Source: CAVYPR01 sp052145775 (GTDB lineage Bacteria; Actinomycetota; Acidimicrobiia; Acidimicrobiales; RAAP-2). From it: a DNA stretch of 38,720 bases. The number at the start of each line of letters is the position of its first letter. Position 1 is the stretch's first letter. The position numbers were made by a program, and so were the translations under genes. Where the stretch lies: contig JBKQNY010000119.1 in the NCBI GenBank assembly GCA_052145775.1, positions 1-38,720 of the forward strand, written 5' to 3'. Positions 24,224 through 32,405 of this stretch are shown here, piece by piece. The notes under the pieces are model-generated. The model ran no database searches and was not told where the DNA came from. It saw only the letters and a list, made by a program, of their open reading frames with translations.

Positions 24224-24352
24224 ATGATCGAGGTTAATCACCGCGGTTACGGACATCACTCCGACCCCGCGGTGATCGCCATGATCTACCTGTGCTGCGG
24301 CGGGCTCACATTCGAGCTGCCGACCGACCGGTCGCTACCCGTCGGCCGGTGA
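24224..24352 (+). CDS. Possible small protein of 42 residues
   Basis: ATG preceded by CGGAG at a workable spacing. It reads MIEVNHRGYGHHSDPAVIAM, then IYLCCGGLTFELPTDRSLPVGR and a stop. The composition is protein-like, but it is short, has no recognised family and contains an inverted repeat, so it may be chance or the relic of a longer gene cut by the IS. Confidence 0.25.
   Translation: MIEVNHRGYGHHSDPAVIAMIYLCCGGLTFELPTDRSLPVGR
24237..24276. repeat. Perfect 10-bp inverted repeat
   Basis: ATCACCGCGG (24237-24246) and CCGCGGTGAT (24267-24276), 20 bp apart. It could be an operator or a transcript stem between the IS and the cluster. Confidence 0.5.
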
Positions 24353-24462
24353 CTCACGGAAAGTCGAGAACAACCCAGAATGAGAGGTGATGTATCTTGG
24401 GCTGGCACTCCAATCTCAACAGAGGGACGGCCAAAGCAAGCAAGGAGTCCAAGAACGCAGCC

Positions 24463-26178
24463 ATGACGGCGTCACCTGTGTGGTTCGGACCGTCGGACAG
24501 GCCCCTGTTCGGGTGGTTCCACACCCCGACCTCGGGTCGAGCGCGCGCCGCCGCTGTGCTGTGCGCCCCTTTTGCCCGCGAGTACTTGCAAGCGCACTAC
24601 GCCCTTCGCCTCGTCGCCGAGCAGCTGGCGGAGAGGGAAATTGTGGCCCTGCGCTTCGATTACGACGGCATGGGCAATTCGGCCGGTGGCAACGACGATT
24701 CCGATCGGGTTGAGGCGTGGCTGCGGAGCGTGGCAGCGGCGATCGGTGTGGTTCGTGAAGCTGGAATTGAGCGGGTGTCTTTGGTCGGAATGCGGATCGG
24801 TGGGACCCTTGCCGCCCGGGCCGCGGCCAACGACGGCCGCATCGAGCAACTCGTGTTGTGGGATCCATGTGTGTCGGGACGGGGATTCCTGCGTGAGCAG
24901 CAGGCGGTGAGCAGGCTCACTCTAGGAGCGACCGCCAACTCCGACGGCTCGGTTGAAACGCCCGGGCTTGTCTACGGACCTGACACCGTGCGCGACCTAA
25001 GTGCACTTCGCTTGGACTCAATTGAGCGCCCGGTTGCCCAACGGGTGCTGCTCCTGACCAGGCCAGAACGTGACCCGGATCGTGACGTGTTGGTGCCCCT
25101 TGCTTCCCAGTCATTCGAGCACGCCGAGGCCCGAGGACAAGCTGAGCTTCTTGACGAAGGGGCGCCGTACCAGAAGCTGCCCTATGACACGGTCGCCCGC
25201 GTCGTCGACTGGGTCTCAAACGGCTCCGGCCGTTCCACGGTGCCGGTCCACACCCCTCCCGAGGCCGGCCCCATCGTCGTGGGTCAAGACGCTCAGGGAC
25301 GATCTATCGTCGAACGCCCGTTCTTCGTGCCCCCTGCCGGTCTCTTCGGCATGCTGACCGAGGTACCCGAGGCCGTGCCCAGCGGACCAGTGGCGCTCTT
25401 TTTGAGCGTGGCCAACGAACACCACATCGGGCCTTCTCGCTTGTGGGTTGATTGGTCCCGCCGCTGGGCGAGCCAGGGCATCCGCAGTCTGCGCCTGGAC
25501 ATGAGTGGACTGGGCGAGAGCCCAGTGCGTCGCCCCGAACAGCCGCGGTTCGTTGCCCGGGCGCCGGAATCGTTTATCGACGTGGAGGACGCGGCGCGAG
25601 CGGTAAGTCCCGACGACCCCCAACAGGTGCTGTTGATCGGGCTCTGTTCGTCGGCATATCAGGCGTGCGACAGCGCTCTTGGATTGCGGCCCACCGGCGT
25701 GGTGGCGGTGAATCCGGTGCTGTCGTTCGTTCCCCCTGAGGTCCAGAGAGGACTCGCGGTCGACTCCCGGCGCAAGGCGGCCTTGCCGCGCAATGCCGTG
25801 GTCGAGGCGTTCCATGCTGAAGGATCCTGGTCGGGTCTGCGGCGGAGGTTCCCGGATCTCGGATGGTGGGTGCGGTTGTGGGCCCAACCCAACCGTCGCC
25901 CCTCGGTGTGGCTTCGAGCATTGGTTGCAGCGGGAACGGATGTCTTGATCGTGGCTGGCGAACGCGAGGGCCGGCCGATCCGGCTGGGGACCACGAAGCG
26001 GCTCCTCGCCCGGCTGACTCGAAGCGGTCTATTTCGGTTCGAGTACATGCCCGAACTCGAGCATGGACTGTTGATCGGTGCCCAGCGGGATCTCATCTCC
26101 GATCTCGTGACCGATCACGTGGTCGACCGATTCGTGCTTGGCCGCACTGCTGCACCCGAGGCGTCGATCGCCCGCTGA
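24463..26178 (+). CDS. Tandem alpha/beta hydrolase (two hydrolase domains in one chain)
   Basis: 571 residues from the ATG at 24463 (MTASPVWFGPSDRPLFGWFH, a usual family opening); a TTG at 24397 would add 22 residues. The first domain (about 1-255) has ALRFDYDGMGNS and an elbow GMRIGG in which Arg stands where Ser is expected, as in the exosortase-associated hydrolase-2 type. The second (about 280-570) has SLRLDMSGLGES and the elbow IGLCSSA, with a late Glu-His in PELEHGLL. Such proteins accompany glycan and lipid biosynthesis clusters and may release or trim carrier-bound acyl groups. It converges on the operon at 26302. Confidence 0.75.
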   Translation: MTASPVWFGPSDRPLFGWFHTPTSGRARAAAVLCAPFAREYLQAHYALRLVAEQLAEREIVALRFDYDGMGNSAGGNDDSDRVEAWLRSVAAAIGVVREAGIERVSLVGMRIGGTLAARAAANDGRIEQLVLWDPCVSGRGFLREQQAVSRLTLGATANSDGSVETPGLVYGPDTVRDLSALRLDSIERPVAQRVLLLTRPERDPDRDVLVPLASQSFEHAEARGQAELLDEGAPYQKLPYDTVARVVDWVSNGSGRSTVPVHTPPEAGPIVVGQDAQGRSIVERPFFVPPAGLFGMLTEVPEAVPSGPVALFLSVANEHHIGPSRLWVDWSRRWASQGIRSLRLDMSGLGESPVRRPEQPRFVARAPESFIDVEDAARAVSPDDPQQVLLIGLCSSAYQACDSALGLRPTGVVAVNPVLSFVPPEVQRGLAVDSRRKAALPRNAVVEAFHAEGSWSGLRRRFPDLGWWVRLWAQPNRRPSVWLRALVAAGTDVLIVAGEREGRPIRLGTTKRLLARLTRSGLFRFEYMPELEHGLLIGAQRDLISDLVTDHVVDRFVLGRTAAPEASIAR

Positions 26179-26301
26179 TTTTCAATTCCCGATGACCCGC
26201 ACTGGCGAGGGCTGTCGGCGTCAATTGCGGAGTGGGAGAGGGTCGGACTCGCAGGCGAGCACGTGCGGAATCGGGCGGCTGAGTGGTCAGGCGAGAGCGA
26301 T

Positions 26302-27294
26302 TCAGGAACCGTATTGGTCGTTCAGGATCGACGCCCCGAGCTCCCAGTCATTCTCCAGTGGTGCCATCACGGCGTTCAGATTGACTGTCCTTCCGACGGC
26401 AGCCCGTGCGAGGGTGAACTCGGCCGCCTTGGCGCCCGACGAGACGGCTTGATAGTGGGCCGCAGCCTCGGCGAGGGAGTTCGGGTCTGCCGACCGATCG
26501 TACTGAAGGAGCCATTGGACGAACGCCGCCGCCAGCTCCCCGTTTGCGCCGAGATGGCGGCAGCTGCCGAAGGCGTACCGGTGAAACGCGTCCATACCAG
26601 CGGAGGCGATCTCGGGTAGGTCCTCGAGCATGCGTTTACCCAGCCGGGTCACCGGATTTTCGACCGGCCGACGGGCCAGATGGACGCGAAGACGCTCGAG
26701 CACGTGTTCGACCAGGTCTGGAGGGTCGCGTCGAATGGCATCAAGCCGAACTACGGCGGCGAAGGGGGGCATGGCCAGCGCCAGGGGATTGGCGTGGGAT
26801 TTCAGATGGAAGATGGCGTCAAAGTCGTCTCCGGACAACTCGGCGTATGCTGCGTTGTGGAAGTAGCCGATGACCTGGTGGTCCCGGTCCAGCATCTGCA
26901 CGGCAATCGTCGTCTTTTGGTGAACCTGGCGATAGGTCACGCCCTTGGTGTCAGGAAGGTAGAAGGCATCGACGTCGACCGGAATGATGTGCCCCAGTAA
27001 GAGCTGGGCCTCTACATGCTCGATGAGGGCACGCCAGACATTCAATTCGTGCACTTCGATTCCGTATAGGAGCCGCAGGTCTTCTTCGGGGTAGGTGAAC
27101 ATCGTCCATTGCTCGCCGTCGAAGTCAGTGCCGACGGTGAAGGCGAGGCCCGCGACAGGGTCGAGATTCCACGAGTGCAGAATTTCAATCCACATATCGG
27201 TCGCACAATTGGTCTCAGCCCAGTCCACTTCGCCCGCGTGGAGGGTGTGAGGAACGTACCGGGCAGGGTCCAGCGGGAGGAGACTGAGTTTCAT
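26302..27294 (-). CDS. DUF1839 family protein
   Basis: 330 residues from the ATG at 27294, whose ATGA overlaps the ligase stop by 4 bp. LSLLPLDPARYVPHTLHAGEVDWAETNC and a following YIDLWIE-like segment (CATDMWIEILHSW) are typical of DUF1839. A middle region contains YLPDTKGVTYRQVHQKTTIA and HNAAYAELSGDDF. DUF1839 genes recur next to amino acid:[carrier protein] ligases, for example in Bradyrhizobium, but the reaction is unknown. An acyl-transfer step using the aminoacylated carrier is an inference. It is last in its operon. Confidence 0.85.
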   Translation of the reverse strand: MKLSLLPLDPARYVPHTLHAGEVDWAETNCATDMWIEILHSWNLDPVAGLAFTVGTDFDGEQWTMFTYPEEDLRLLYGIEVHELNVWRALIEHVEAQLLLGHIIPVDVDAFYLPDTKGVTYRQVHQKTTIAVQMLDRDHQVIGYFHNAAYAELSGDDFDAIFHLKSHANPLALAMPPFAAVVRLDAIRRDPPDLVEHVLERLRVHLARRPVENPVTRLGKRMLEDLPEIASAGMDAFHRYAFGSCRHLGANGELAAAFVQWLLQYDRSADPNSLAEAAAHYQAVSSGAKAAEFTLARAAVGRTVNLNAVMAPLENDWELGASILNDQYGS

Positions 27295-28226
27295 TCCCAG
27301 AGTTGGCGCTGAATCTCCTTCGGCCACTCGACGGGGTCGAGGCCGTGCCGATGGAGCAGCGCCAGGGTAATTCGGTCGATGCCGAACGCCACGCAGGAGC
27401 TGTGTGCAACCTGACCGTCATCCGTCTCGATGCCGAAGGGGGCGCCGAAGTGGTCTCGGGCGCAATTGCCCGAAATTATGGCCGTCGGCCGCTCGACGGA
27501 GCAGATTGGCGTGACTCCTTCAAGCTTCAGATTCTCCTCCAGCTGCGTGGAGGCCAAGATGTTGCCCAGCCGGCCGAAGAAGGGATCGTTGGCTGGAACG
27601 ATCGACATGGGTAGGCCCAGGTCCGTCAGGAGCCTCACACCATTGGCGAGAAAGCTGTCCCGGTACGTCTCGGCAACCTCGGGTTCTCCGATGTAGACGA
27701 GTTCGTGCATTCGAAAGGCCACCATGCGCGCAGGATCAATGCTTGGCTCGTGGCGGAAGCACCAGTTCTCTATCTCGATGTAACGTCCGCCGCTCGGCAA
27801 CCGGCCCGTGCAAAGGGGGTAGACCGAATGGCAGGCGGCAGAGCTCAAGACGACCTCCGATGGCTCCAGCAGATCTTGCCAGTTGTCGCCGTCCTCGTAT
27901 CTCCGGGAGAGCTCGAGATGGTCCCGGTCGCCACCGCGGAACACGTGTACAGAACCCATCAGGTCTGGAAAAGCTTGCAGATAGCCCGTTTGGTCGAAGG
28001 TCGAGCGCGCCAAGACCGGCGGGAAGCGCAGAACTTCGAACATTCCAGATCCGAGATCGTGGATACGTCGGTTGAGAGCGTCCACGATGCGTTGGTAGGT
28101 CGAGGAGTAGCCGTAGACGCCTTCGGAGCCCGTCACGTAGAGAAGACCGCTGGACAAGAGAGCAGACCGAAATTCTTCGTAGGGACTCTGCGGCGTCTCG
28201 GAGGGAAGAGTGCTGGGTAAGGTCAT
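27291..28226 (-). CDS. Amino acid:[carrier protein] ligase (SerRS-like)
   Basis: 311 residues from the ATG at 28226, overlapping the previous stop by 4 bp. It is a class II aminoacyl-tRNA-synthetase catalytic core without a tRNA-binding domain. Motif 2 is NWCFRHEPSIDPARMVAFRM and motif 3 includes AFGIDRITLAL. Cys132, Glu175 and Cys278 sit at the places of the Cys/Glu/Cys zinc ligands of atypical SerRS and of characterised ligases. Those enzymes load glycine or alanine onto the phosphopantetheine arm of a small carrier protein instead of tRNA. The carrier is encoded two genes upstream. Which amino acid is used here cannot be read from the sequence by eye. Confidence 0.88.
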   Translation of the reverse strand: MTLPSTLPSETPQSPYEEFRSALLSSGLLYVTGSEGVYGYSSTYQRIVDALNRRIHDLGSGMFEVLRFPPVLARSTFDQTGYLQAFPDLMGSVHVFRGGDRDHLELSRRYEDGDNWQDLLEPSEVVLSSAACHSVYPLCTGRLPSGGRYIEIENWCFRHEPSIDPARMVAFRMHELVYIGEPEVAETYRDSFLANGVRLLTDLGLPMSIVPANDPFFGRLGNILASTQLEENLKLEGVTPICSVERPTAIISGNCARDHFGAPFGIETDDGQVAHSSCVAFGIDRITLALLHRHGLDPVEWPKEIQRQLWE

Positions 28227-29395
28227 TGAAGCCCACGATTCAACAGCAGGAGCTGAGCGTTGTTGGAGAGGATGCGATCGTTGTTGACCATCAAGGAGGC
28301 GCCATAGGCGTCGCGCAAGAGCCGGCTCATACTGTAGGGCGAATCCAGACGGTACCCAGCAATGCCGCAAATGCCAAGCGCGCCGCTGACTACCTCAACG
28401 ACCAGATTGGAGGCATTCACTTTGAGTGAGTTCATGCTGACGGTGAAGCTCAAGCGGGAGAGTGAGTCCTCGTCGTCTGCGATGCGGTCGAAGCTCTGGG
28501 CTGCTCCATGTACCAAGGCGCTCATCTGGTCATACAAGGCGGACAACTCAGCCAAACGGAGCGCGGCCGGAGGCGTGGTGCCGGGCGTCTTGCGTGCCTC
28601 GGCTTGGACGCTGCGTCGCGCTCGGTCGAGCGCCTCGGTGGCAATGCCAAGCCACACGTGGCTCCACAAGATGTGCGACACCGGCAGCATCGTCTGAGCG
28701 GCGATGTCGCCAAACGGAGCAGAGAGTACATCGGCTGCGTTGCCCTCGGCGACCAGCGCGAATCCATCGCTGCAAGTGCCGCGCAAGCCCATGGAGTCCC
28801 AGCCGCTGATCTGGCGCAAATTGAAGTTGGGGGCAGTACAGAGCACAAGGACCTGGTCGCTGGGTGGACTGTCGCTTGCTCGACGCGTGGTCACAAGGAT
28901 CCCGTCAGCGTGCTTCCCATACGAGATCACCGGCGCCTGTTTCTCCAACCGGTAGTGCCCGTCTTCAACCTCGACGGCGCAGATGCTCGAACGGGTGTCC
29001 CCTCCCGTGCCAATTTCGGTCGTCGCCGACGCCAGGAGGTACTGATGATTTACGAGGTCGCCGAGGTAGGTCTCTATGTGGTCGGAGCGCCCATGGCGCA
29101 CGAGGCACGCGACCTGAAGGTTGTGCATGGCATAGACCATCGCCGTTGATGCGCAATGCCGTGCCAGCGCAGCGGTGGCCGCAGCCACCTCGGAGAGGCT
29201 GGCTTCGTGACCACCCAGTCGCGCCGGGACGAGACTCGAGAGCATCCCCTCCGCGCGAAGGGCATCGATGGTCTCGCTCGGAAAACGAGCAGCTCGATCG
29301 ACTTCATCGGCCGCAGGCGCGGCGACCTCGGATCCGATGTCAGCGGCGCGCTTGACGATGTCGAGCGTCGAGCGTTGGATGCTGACAGTGCTCAC
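28223..29395 (-). CDS. Acyl-CoA dehydrogenase-fold flavoprotein
   Basis: 390 residues from a GTG whose GTGA overlaps the carrier-protein stop. The N-terminal helical domain includes LVPARLGGHEASLSEVAAAT, the middle beta domain has ASATTEIGTGGDTRSS and MGLRGTCSDGF, and the C-terminal helical domain ends GYRLDSPYSMSRLLRDAYGA then LMVNNDRI. I find no YEGT-type catalytic Glu, so it may not be a plain beta-oxidation dehydrogenase; relatives with an RD...NDRI ending include flavin oxygenases and carrier-protein-specific oxidases. In this operon it likely acts on the aminoacyl-carrier, but that is inferred. Confidence 0.82.
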   Translation of the reverse strand: MSTVSIQRSTLDIVKRAADIGSEVAAPAADEVDRAARFPSETIDALRAEGMLSSLVPARLGGHEASLSEVAAATAALARHCASTAMVYAMHNLQVACLVRHGRSDHIETYLGDLVNHQYLLASATTEIGTGGDTRSSICAVEVEDGHYRLEKQAPVISYGKHADGILVTTRRASDSPPSDQVLVLCTAPNFNLRQISGWDSMGLRGTCSDGFALVAEGNAADVLSAPFGDIAAQTMLPVSHILWSHVWLGIATEALDRARRSVQAEARKTPGTTPPAALRLAELSALYDQMSALVHGAAQSFDRIADDEDSLSRLSFTVSMNSLKVNASNLVVEVVSGALGICGIAGYRLDSPYSMSRLLRDAYGASLMVNNDRILSNNAQLLLLNRGLQ

Positions 29396-29643
29396 GACGC
29401 TGCGACCGCGGCTTTGAGTTGGCTCACTGCTTCACTGATCGCAGTGATCGAGGCGAACGTACTCCTGCGCAGCATAACCTCGGGAAACTCGATGTCGAAG
29501 GCATTCTCAAGAGCCAACATGACGTTGACGTTCGCGTGAGAGGTCATTCCCGCTTCGAACAGGTCGTCTGTGGCGGGGAGCGTGTAGACGTCGACGGAGA
29601 TTCGGCCGTACGTGGCCACGATTTGGCGGATCTCGTCGTCCAT
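29392..29643 (-). CDS. Acyl/aminoacyl carrier protein
   Basis: 83 residues from an ATG preceded by GGAAAGGTGAAGG. Four-helix carrier fold with the attachment site DLFEAGMTSHANVNVMLALE, where Ser35 should receive 4'-phosphopantetheine. The GMTSHA form, in place of GxDSL, is the one seen in carriers paired with amino acid:[carrier protein] ligases. It is the first gene of the four-gene operon, so it is probably made in the greatest amount, and it is the expected partner of the ligase and flavoprotein. Confidence 0.92.
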   Translation of the reverse strand: MDDEIRQIVATYGRISVDVYTLPATDDLFEAGMTSHANVNVMLALENAFDIEFPEVMLRRSTFASITAISEAVSQLKAAVAAS

Positions 29644-29931
29644 CCTTCACCTTTCCTTGGTTTGCGCCGGCCCCTATGCGCGATCTGGGGCTCGGCGAGC
29701 TCTCACTGGGGATGCCGGTCACCAGCAGTGATCGTCGTTCCCCTATTCGCAGTCTTTCTTCAGTTTCCGTCTGAGTAGAGCGCCGAATCGGCGGCTTGAT
29801 ACATGACTCTGCTCCGAGCCTTCGTGTGCGATGGTCGAAGAAGCGGTCCCATCATGGACATCGTTGATGCGCCGGGTCGCCGTCAGCGCTGCTTCTCTCA
29901 AATGCTCGTGGGCGGACCCTGGTGATTGTGC

Positions 29932-32100
29932 TCAGTGCCGACCTTGGGCAATAACACCGAAGGTCGATTCAAACCCGTGTCGTTCGCCCCAAGACTGGAA
30001 GTGCGACCCCTGGGTCGACCAGTAGCGTTCCACGGTCACGTAGTCGTAGTGTGACGAAAGCAAGGCTTCGAGCGCTTTCTCATCCACACCGTCTCTCACC
30101 ACGTGGTATTCGACCATGTCGGCGATCTTCGTCTCATCGAGAACGCCTCGAAGTCGACGGAGGACGGTCGCAAAGCCGTGCAGCCACTTTCCTTGAGTCA
30201 GTCGCCAGAGGTAATAGGAGATTAGTGCTGCTCGCCGTTGGTATGCCGGCACACGGTCGTACTGGATTGGGTCCTGCCAGCTGACAAATACACCCCCAAC
30301 GCGCGTGATCTCGGAGTAACGCCGGACTGCGGCCAAGTAGTCAGGGATGTGATGCAGCACGGATAGACACACGACAGCGTCGAACGTCTCGTCAGTGAGC
30401 ATTGCCCAGGTACCGTCAGGGTCGTACATAACGTCGACGTTCGGGTCGTGGGCGAATCTCCGGCTCAGTCGGTCGACCGACGGCTTGCTCATCTCGGTGA
30501 CCGTGACGCGGGCACCGAGAGAGCGCAGTACGTCGGTGTATGCACCGTGGCCGGCGCCGACTTCGAGAACTTCCAGCGGCCTGCCTTCGGCCGCAAGCGG
30601 CAGTGCACTACCAAGTGAGCTGATGACCTTGGCAGTCAACTGGGCGTGCATGTGGTGGGGGGAACCCCGGCTGTAATCGTGACCCTCACCGTGGCCAACC
30701 TCTTGGAAATACTGCACTTCGGGGAAGTGGTCCCACTCCGCTGGACCGTCTTGAGTCGTCGTCGGCGTCGTATCGTTTTCTCCACCTTGACGCTTGTGGC
30801 GGCGCCCATTGGCGCTCTTCTGGTGATGGGCAGTGGGGCGAGGTGCTGAGCGGCCTGCGTGGAGCTGCGAGGCCAAGAACTCCAACAATTGCGGGGCGGC
30901 GACCTCCGTTGCGTACGAGCCTTCAAACCGTCGACGAGCGGCTGCACCGGCCATCGACCGTGCACTCTCATCGCTCATCAAGGAGATGAGTACGCGTGCC
31001 GCAGCGTCCGGATCGTCCAGTGGCCAGAATCGCCCTTCGAGCGACGGATCGAAGAGCTCGGGGATTCCGCCGACCGCGCCGGCCACGGCGGGAAGACCGG
31101 CTGCCATTGCCTCGATGATGGCCAATGGAAGGACCTCGAGCTTGGCTGCGTGCACGTAAGCCCCGTATTGGGGCAAGAGCGCCTTTGCGTTCGAGCGGAA
31201 GCCGAGGAAGCGGACCTGCCCGTCCACCCCAAGTAGCTTCGCCTGCCGCCTGAGCGCACGTTCGTCTTGACCGGCACCAATAAGATCGAGCGTGTATCGG
31301 CTGTTCAATCGATTGGCGCTGGCCAGCACCTCTAAGAGGTACCCCTGGTTCTTGCGGGCGTCGAGGGCGCCGATGTTCACCAGGTCGCCGGTGCGCTGTA
31401 CCGACCCAGCCGGAGCCTCGCTCTGAATGAAATTGGGCACGATCGTGGCAGGAACATTCTCCAAACCGTGCACCCAGGAGAGGGCGCGCTGACCCGACTG
31501 CGAAACGAACACAATTCCATCCAGGCGGGGTAACACTTCACTTTCGAGGTGGCGGATGGCTTCGAAAGTCCTTCCATGCCGGGCGATACCCTTCCAAATG
31601 GCCCATTCGTCAGCCTGTGACGTGTCGAAGTGCACCGCCATGATGACGAGTTGATGGTCATGCCGACGGGCATTGAGCGCTGCTTTCGCCGCGACCGGGC
31701 ACTGGGCGTAAATGATGACGTCGTCAAGGTCTCGCAGAGTCTTGCGGAGGGCCTGTTGGAGGAATGCGCCGTGCCAAGTCCGGTACCAAGCCACACTGGC
31801 ACCGTCGTGGAAGGGTTCGATCAGGTAGCGCGCACCGAACACCGGCCAAGCCAAGCGCTTGCCCCAGGAGAATGGCGTCACCAAGTTCGATTGGATGTCG
31901 CGTGACTCCAAGTAATTCCTGAGCTCGCGGACATGGGTCTGCACTCCGGTGCCGGCCCCCGGCCGGAGCATTGAGGCGATCACCAACTCCCGTGGCACGG
32001 GTCCTAAGCCGGGATCGTCCCCGTCTTTAGGCGCGAGAATGTCCTTGGTGTCAAGGCGGCTCACCACGCGTGGAGGGACTATCGAACGCCCCTGATACAT
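29932..32100 (-). CDS. Glycosyltransferase family 4 - SAM methyltransferase fusion
   Basis: 722 residues from an ATG. Residues about 35-415 form a GT-B glycosyltransferase: acceptor-side GAGTGVQTHVRELRNYL, donor-side ALDARKNQGYLLEVL and EVLPLAIIEAMAAGLPAVAG with the E-x7-E pattern of GT4. A hydrophilic linker (about 418-465) leads to a class I methyltransferase with EVLEVGAGHGAYTD (motif I) and FDAVVCLSVLHHIPDY. It would add a sugar to a lipid or polymer carrier and methylate the sugar or substituent. It reads toward the carrier-protein operon with a 288-bp gap, so it may be a separate unit. I found no stop or frameshift in the linker. Confidence 0.85.
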   Translation of the reverse strand: MYQGRSIVPPRVVSRLDTKDILAPKDGDDPGLGPVPRELVIASMLRPGAGTGVQTHVRELRNYLESRDIQSNLVTPFSWGKRLAWPVFGARYLIEPFHDGASVAWYRTWHGAFLQQALRKTLRDLDDVIIYAQCPVAAKAALNARRHDHQLVIMAVHFDTSQADEWAIWKGIARHGRTFEAIRHLESEVLPRLDGIVFVSQSGQRALSWVHGLENVPATIVPNFIQSEAPAGSVQRTGDLVNIGALDARKNQGYLLEVLASANRLNSRYTLDLIGAGQDERALRRQAKLLGVDGQVRFLGFRSNAKALLPQYGAYVHAAKLEVLPLAIIEAMAAGLPAVAGAVGGIPELFDPSLEGRFWPLDDPDAAARVLISLMSDESARSMAGAAARRRFEGSYATEVAAPQLLEFLASQLHAGRSAPRPTAHHQKSANGRRHKRQGGENDTTPTTTQDGPAEWDHFPEVQYFQEVGHGEGHDYSRGSPHHMHAQLTAKVISSLGSALPLAAEGRPLEVLEVGAGHGAYTDVLRSLGARVTVTEMSKPSVDRLSRRFAHDPNVDVMYDPDGTWAMLTDETFDAVVCLSVLHHIPDYLAAVRRYSEITRVGGVFVSWQDPIQYDRVPAYQRRAALISYYLWRLTQGKWLHGFATVLRRLRGVLDETKIADMVEYHVVRDGVDEKALEALLSSHYDYVTVERYWSTQGSHFQSWGERHGFESTFGVIAQGRH

Positions 32101-32405
32101 GACGGCAGCACCCGGAGTTCCAGGGGAGAAGGGTGCAGCTCGGCCGGAGACGGGGAATACGGGCTGGCAAGGGGGGCATCTTTTGGTTTTGGAGCTTCGC
32201 AGCGCGTAGCCAGGACGTCCGTCGAAGCTGCCTCGTGAGTGGGGTGGGGTCTCCCGGGATCCCAGGCCACTTCCATGTCATCAGGTGACGGTCGGATTTC
32301 TTCTCCCTGTGGCCCGGTACGACGGGGGCATCGTCCTCTTGAATGACGAGGCTGCTGCTCCACTGGGTGACACCGAGGACTTTCGACGCTGAGAAGGTGA
32401 GATCT
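32101..32405. other. Intergenic stretch, nothing recognised
   Basis: 305 bp between the flippase stop and the fusion-gene start on the same strand. Open frames here overlap the fusion start in another frame and look random. It may hold the promoter of the fusion gene. Confidence 0.4.

Larger units (their letters stand above)
24059..24462. other. Gap between transposase and the hydrolase gene
   Basis: Holds the right hairpin of the IS (AGGGCGTGA 24098-24106 with TCACGCCCT 24139-24147), a perfect 10-bp inverted repeat at 24237-24276 and a possible 42-residue frame. The promoter of the gene cluster may lie here. Confidence 0.5.
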
